Source of the DNA: Chlorokybus atmophyticus
Lineage: Eukaryota > Streptophyta > Chlorokybophyceae > Chlorokybales > Chlorokybaceae
NCBI GenBank assembly: GCA_009103225.1
Contig: RHPI01003369.1
Location: 1,935,779-1,983,797, forward strand
Direction: 5' to 3'
DNA: 48,019 nucleotides
The notes under the pieces are model-generated. The model had not been told where the DNA came from and did not search any database. It was given only the letters and a program-made list of their open reading frames with translations. Shown here in pieces: positions 43,216-48,019 of the stretch (the stretch's first letter is position 1; every line of letters starts with the position of its first letter). The translations under genes were made by a program, and so were the position numbers.

Positions 43216-43220
43216 GCGAT

Positions 43221-44200
43221 GACTCGGCGCTATGGATTGAGTTGCAAGTCAACAGCTCCTGGACAAGGATGCTTGGGAAATGCACACAGCTTGTCAAGCA
43301 GTGTATGTGGGTATAAGGTGTTATAGCTAAGTAAGACGTGATGACAAACTGCAAGCACCGAGTGCGCAAAGGCAAGCAAGGACAGTCACAATCGAACAGT
43401 GAGTGAGGTGTGTGCAAGCATTGCGGCAGTGTGAGAGTGATGCAGTGTGCAGGTAGCAGATGCGATGGCCACTAGCATGGGAGCAAGAGTGTACACTTAC
43501 AGGCATACGGGTAAGGCAGGTCCGGCAAGAACACGGTTTGTCAGGATAATAAGTATGCTTAACAACACACAAACAGCTTTTGCTGAATTAACGATGCTAC
43601 GAAGATCTACTTCACTGAGCCTCGGGTGCTCATCGACCCTAAGGTGGGCCACTGGTCAGTCTCGGGCAATGCCACCGCCGCTTCCGCTTCAGTCCGTCTA
43701 TTTGCAACTCAATGCCGACGCTTCCGGCGGGAGTTGCCGGCGGAAGTCTGCTGTCAACGAGGCCCGCCGTCATAGGGACTGCATTCCTATTGGTGGAGGC
43801 CGGTGCTGGCAGTCGGCTGCCACGCGGCCCGTTGACATGACGGGGCCGCACCCTGATTGGCGGTCTGAGGCCTACTGGTTGAATCTGGGTCGGTTGATCC
43901 AGATGTTAGTGAACCAACCCTGATGCGTGGTAGGCTGCGAGAGGGAGATGCGCGTCGAGGGTTATCATCGTGAGAACTTTAATGTGGCGTGTGCTATTAA
44001 ACACGTGCAAGCAAGTATTATATCAAGACAAAGTACTTAAAATACTCAAAAAACGTATATCAAGAAGTGTTTGCACGTCAGCGCACTCAATCCGCAGTAG
44101 CTCCATTAAAATGCCACCAATTTGCTGCAGCTTGCGGACGATATGTCATTCAATGCTTACAATGTTAATAAGCGGCTTCACACACACACACACACACACA

Positions 44201-44252
<52 letters not shown>

Positions 44253-46190
44253 CACACACACAGTTCGCTTGTACGTTCATGCATAAATGTTGACACTTGG
44301 CAATGTATTTGACAAGATGTAAGTTTTTTCATCGTGACTCGGATATTCGAGCATGCTTTGATTCTATCTCGGTGGTCGGGCATACGCCTGCTGTAGCGCT
44401 GCAAAGTCGGCCCGCCAGCAAGTGTTCAATAACACGGAAACGTCTCATAATAGGGCACATTACCCTACATCGTGCATCGATTGGCCTGTCCAGGCAAACA
44501 ACACAGTCTCGTGCAAACTTTCGAAGGCTCATACGAGCCGTCGATGACGGCTGTGCTGAGCGTTGGATCGTTTAGATCGTGTCATGATGACAAAACAGCC
44601 GCGGGCCCTAATCCTGGCGGAGTCTATGCAAAAGTGTGCGACAACAGTCGCAGCTTTGATGCGGCTGGTCTAATCTGCTAACAAATTGTTGCGCGGTTAG
44701 CGCTATACCATTATGATGGGCTGCAGGCTGCGCGCCATGGTCGGCGGCGTTGGGATGGGGGCTGCTAATCTGGACACGATGGATGGCGTCTAGCACAACC
44801 TAAGTAGTCCTCCACCGCCGCCCCTTCAAGAATTTGCAGGCTAGATAGGACTCTGGTACACACAACTGCCGTGTACCAGCAGCGTTGAGTCTCCGACCAC
44901 ATATTAGCACTTACTCAGCAAAGTATCCGAAGTCATGCCGCAATGGGACAACATGCCTGCGTGAATTATGTAAACACTGCTGCGGGAGCAACACGGGAGT
45001 GCGACAGGTCACGCACAGGTCATGCGCACATCAGACGCGCTGTGCGCCTCATCGCTAATTCTGTCCACTCGATCGAAACACAATCGAACGCCCTTGAAGC
45101 CTGCCGTAGAAGCGTGTTGTGCTTGTGATTGTGGCTGCGCAAGCACCATCTTGCCGTACATTGCGCATGTCATACTGCAAGTGCTTGACAAATGCGAAAA
45201 AGGCAGCACGTAATGCTCTGCGTAATGTATGGCTGATCAGCACTGGTACTGCCAGGCTGGCCGGCGAGGACGAATATACATCTGCCGTATTGCGGCTTCC
45301 GTGTCCTGTCCGCTTAAGGGGATTTGCTTGCCAACGCTCTAGGCCCGTGGGCAATATTATTCTCTCAATGCTAAATCTCAATAACAAACAGCAGCGTTTA
45401 CTGATACGCTGCAAGTGCAACTAACCCCAAAGCGCAGCAACATGAAAATGGGCAGTAGCGGCCCCGCCAGGGTGAACCGTATGCTGTAACTGGGTCCTCT
45501 CCGCTTAATGCGTGACGCAGGTGCAAGTAAGCCACGCGCGAGGACAGTTATCGATCGAAGCACGCCGGCCAATTGTTATCACACACATACACATGAGCTG
45601 GCGCATGTCTGTCCGCGCATGTGCACTCAGGCTGGTGCTGCACTGTGCGTTGGCGCTAGCCCCCGAGACACTGGCGCTTGCTGGGCACAGTACTGACGGC
45701 TTTAACAACACGTAAGTATACATGCACATCTGCTTCGGCCAGCTGGCACTCACTGCTAGCACATACACATGGGCAGCTGGCTCATGTCTCCGCCTGTGCA
45801 CTCTTGCAGCTGTTTGTTGGACAGGCACGTGTATGTATGTGCGTGCGCTCTGTGCTTGTTGGCAGTTCTGGTAAAGTTCACACACATACACTGTGCAGCC
45901 GTGGTTCAATTCATGATCAGGCGACCAATCATCAACAGCTATGACGTTCAAGCCCCGGGTCAGTTCTCTCCGTGCTCAAGTCATCAAAGCGACTGGTCCT
46001 TGCCAGAAACCGCGCTTGCGCAAGCCTAGTTATAACGCAACTCAATAACCAGATAGATTGTCTGTTGCTTGTCTGGGGTGCTTCCACACACTTGTGTGTT
46101 ATGTTTGCACCAGCGAGATTGCAGACGATGCAGCCACTCTGAGCGCACTCGCATCCACACGTACACATCAGTAGTCGGTGAACAGCAAGC
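43221..46190. other. Intergenic region between element B and the glycosyltransferase gene
   Basis: Contains a GC-rich patch at 43630-43920 with local inverted repeats (CTTCCGGCGGG facing CCGGCGGAAG; TGTCAACG facing CGTTGACA) and a 158-codon open frame (43447-43923) without recognisable domains. It also holds a CA/CGCA microsatellite at 44178-44262. No gene could be supported. Confidence 0.5.
44178..44262. repeat. (CA)n-(CGCA)n compound microsatellite
   Basis: A CA run, a GCAC tetranucleotide run and a second CA run in one tract. Confidence 0.96.
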
Positions 46191-47915
46191 ATGGCGCTGC
46201 TGCAGTTGCTGTTGCCTGCATGGCTGCGCGCCGTGCTGCTTTCGCTTGGCACTGCCGCCACGCTGTTGGTGCTGCTGTCCACCCCGCCCGTTGTGCTCCT
46301 TGGACGCAACTGGCAGCTGGCGAAGACCTGCGCATGCGGCACCCCCGCATTGCAGCACGCCACACACGAGAGCAGCAACTCCGTTCTGCACATGCCGTGG
46401 CAGGGGAGCGATGCCAATAATGACGATGACAACCATGATGATGGTTGGGACCTCAGCCCGGAGACACGAGCCAGGTGATTGCACGCCGCGTTCAGGGGCT
46501 GAACAAAGTCACGAGTCCAACTTTACTGCATTGCGCATCACGATGCATGATGCACGAGCATGCACACAAACATGCACACACACACACATACACCTGCGTG
46601 CGCGCATGCGCACACACGCATGCACAAGCACACGTACACGCACATGCGTACACACGCACACATCAACACACATGCACGATGCAGGCGGGCGAAGTTTCTT
46701 CCCGCATGTGAGCCGAGCGCTCTTCCTGGCACGGGCTGGGGCCTGCGTCGCACTCTGGGCAGCGTGCGCGGGGGGATCAAGTCCACACGCGATGTCGGGC
46801 AAGCGCTCCCAAGGGGATTCACCACAGATTATGTCAAGGTGTGTGTGATTGGTGCGTGCGTGCGCGCGTACGTGCGTGCGTGTGTCCCTACAGTGGTGAG
46901 ACTCATGCGCACGTGCAGGACGGGCCGCCGATGTCGGCTGTGCTCAACAACGTATGCGTGGAGAATGACGGGCGCGAGTGGACATATGTCTTTGTTGGGA
47001 GAGATGAGGTTAGCACGTTGTTGGCTGCAATGCAACACAAACACAACGTGTGGCAACATGTATACCACATGCAGTCGTGGGTGGAGGAGGATCCGGAGAA
47101 GAAGCTTCGCGGGCAGGAATGGGAGTACATGTATGAGAATGCGGGGGCGGTGCCAAAGGTGCGCTTCGTCGCTTCGCACGCGGAGGGCGTGCCTGCGAAC
47201 TCCGTGTGGGTGGCGGGCGTGAGCATGCGGGTGGCCGTGCAAGGTCACAACGCCGGGCACCACATCATGGAAAACATCCTTCATGAGGCGGCCGTCCAGC
47301 TGCCGGAGTTCAGGTTCGTATGATCAGTCAAGCGCTAGTATATGACAATGAAATTGATTGTCGTCAAGTCCTATGAACGAAAACCTATGATTCTGTTGTG
47401 GGCAGGGAGAGGATTGGCAAGATCAACCATTTTGTGGCCGAGGCACGCGTGATGCGGTTTGAGGGACCCAAGTTCACGCTGGCTGCTCACCTCACACGCG
47501 CCGTCATAGAGATAACCCCTGAGGTTGGTGGCCGTGCGTATGCGTGTGCGTGTGTACACGCATACGCATGCGTGCGAACACGCACATGTGCGTGTGCGCG
47601 CGTGCACTGTGTATCTACCACTTTATCATCATCATCACCCAGCTTAACTGCGTGACGTTGTGATCGCTCTACACAGGCAGACCTTCTCACCATCCCCAAG
47701 GGCGGCGGCATGACGTGCTTTGAAACGCTAATAGTGAACCAGATGTGGATGTGGACGATCCCAGAGGCGCAGACCCCGCGCGCTCCGGGCCACAAGTACA
47801 CCCAGGATCAGGTTGACGCCGCGCTCGCACTGTTCCGCGAGGCCACATTCAAGTACCTACAAATGCAACCGCCGCGACTGTCACTGCCTCTACAAGGCGA
47901 GGAAGTACGCGTGAG
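46191..47915 (+). CDS. GT61-like glycosyltransferase, 5' part (five exons)
   Basis: Exons 46191-46474, 46685-46838, 46919-47313, 47406-47523 and 47677-47915 join in one frame with GT-AG introns of phases 2, 0, 2, 0; a donor AG|GTACAT at 47916 suggests that it continues right of the window. The ATG at 46191 starts a hydrophobic anchor (L-Q-L-L-L-P-A-W-L-R-A-V-L-L-S-L-G-T-A-A), so a type II Golgi membrane protein is likely, followed by an acidic Asn/Asp stem. In exon 3, VAVQGHNAGHHIMENIL resembles the conserved GHNxxHxxxE region of GT61/DUF563 enzymes, and exon 5 has GMTCFETLIV, like their C-F-E segment. GT61 enzymes add xylose, arabinose or GlcNAc-type sugars to glycans. The start is supported by the anchor. 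If the last donor is wrong, the frame stops at 47949. Sugar and acceptor are unknown. Confidence 0.68.
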
Positions 47916-47963
47916 GTACATGACAACAACACAGCTGCCTTGTAACTAACACCCCAACTCATA

Positions 47964-47966
<3 letters not shown>

Positions 47967-48019
<53 letters not shown>
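47967..48019. repeat. (TC)n microsatellite at the right window edge
   Basis: Pure TC tract. If the glycosyltransferase continues, it lies within its next intron. Confidence 0.96.

Larger units (their letters stand above)
33570..43220 (-). mobile_element. Element B: second DNMT-carrying Ty3/gypsy element
   Basis: Same minus-strand order as element A: gag (about 43.2-41.5 kb), long pol N-terminal region (from 41459), protease (about 38.3 kb), DNMT (37.7-36.4 kb), RT and RNase H (36.1-34.9 kb), integrase (34.9-33.6 kb). It is clearly diverged from A; by eye the RT blocks share roughly half to two thirds of residues, so this is another family, not a recent copy. No LTRs were found, and the PHD region is absent or lost, so both ends are approximate. 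RT/RNase H and integrase retain long open stretches but with catalytic substitutions. Confidence 0.8.

Noticed and set aside
43447-43923. A 158-codon plus-strand frame right of element B
   Set aside because: GC-rich sequence with inverted repeats, no domain, no splice partners and equally long frames on the other strand. Kept only as a note.
44178-44262. A possible CRISPR-like array or satellite
   Set aside because: It is a simple CA/CGCA microsatellite without spacers.
45055-45420. A 121-codon minus-strand frame
   Set aside because: No family resemblance, an overlapping plus-strand frame of similar length and no supporting splice or start context.

Overview
This window is nuclear DNA of a eukaryote. 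Host genes are split by short GT-AG introns, dinucleotide microsatellites are abundant, there are no operons, and much of the space is decayed LTR-retrotransposon sequence. The mix (a split sulfotransferase, a GT61-like glycosyltransferase, a single-repeat PQ-loop protein, and Ty3/gypsy elements carrying a cytosine-5 DNA methyltransferase and a PHD finger) suggests an alga, most plausibly of the green lineage. That assignment is inference; no rRNA or marker gene is present.

Layout. At 1-743 lie the last three exons of a sulfotransferase (+). At 744-4832 is intergenic DNA with microsatellites and a palindrome cluster. At 4833-6358 is a six-exon gene (+) that I cannot assign. At 6359-9707 is repeat-rich intergenic DNA. 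At 9708-10209 is a two-exon PQ-loop membrane protein (-). Retrotransposon DNA fills most of 11.4-43.2 kb. The right edge (46191-47915) holds the first five exons of a GT61-like glycosyltransferase (+), which runs off the window.

Three Ty3/gypsy elements are visible. Element A (11432-22772, -) and element B (about 33.57-43.22 kb, -) share an unusual order: gag with CCHC knuckles, then a pol ORF made of a long unrecognised N-terminal region, retropepsin, cytosine-5 DNA methyltransferase (DNMT), reverse transcriptase, RNase H and DDE integrase. Element A adds a PHD-finger tail after the integrase. Element C (about 25.5-31.8 kb, +) is an ordinary chromovirus with an integrase-chromodomain end and no DNMT. 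All three are broken by stops, frameshifts and catalytic-residue substitutions.

Element A is bounded by a 4-bp target duplication (AATG). Its terminal repeats are arranged as a split direct repeat (half, internal region, other half, complete repeat) rather than two ordinary LTRs. A 423-bp solo LTR with a perfect 5-bp target duplication sits inside its pol gene.

The most notable system is the pair of diverged gypsy lineages that both carry a DNMT with the same altered catalytic motif (ECQ in place of PCQ), with a second chromatin-type module (PHD) on one integrase.
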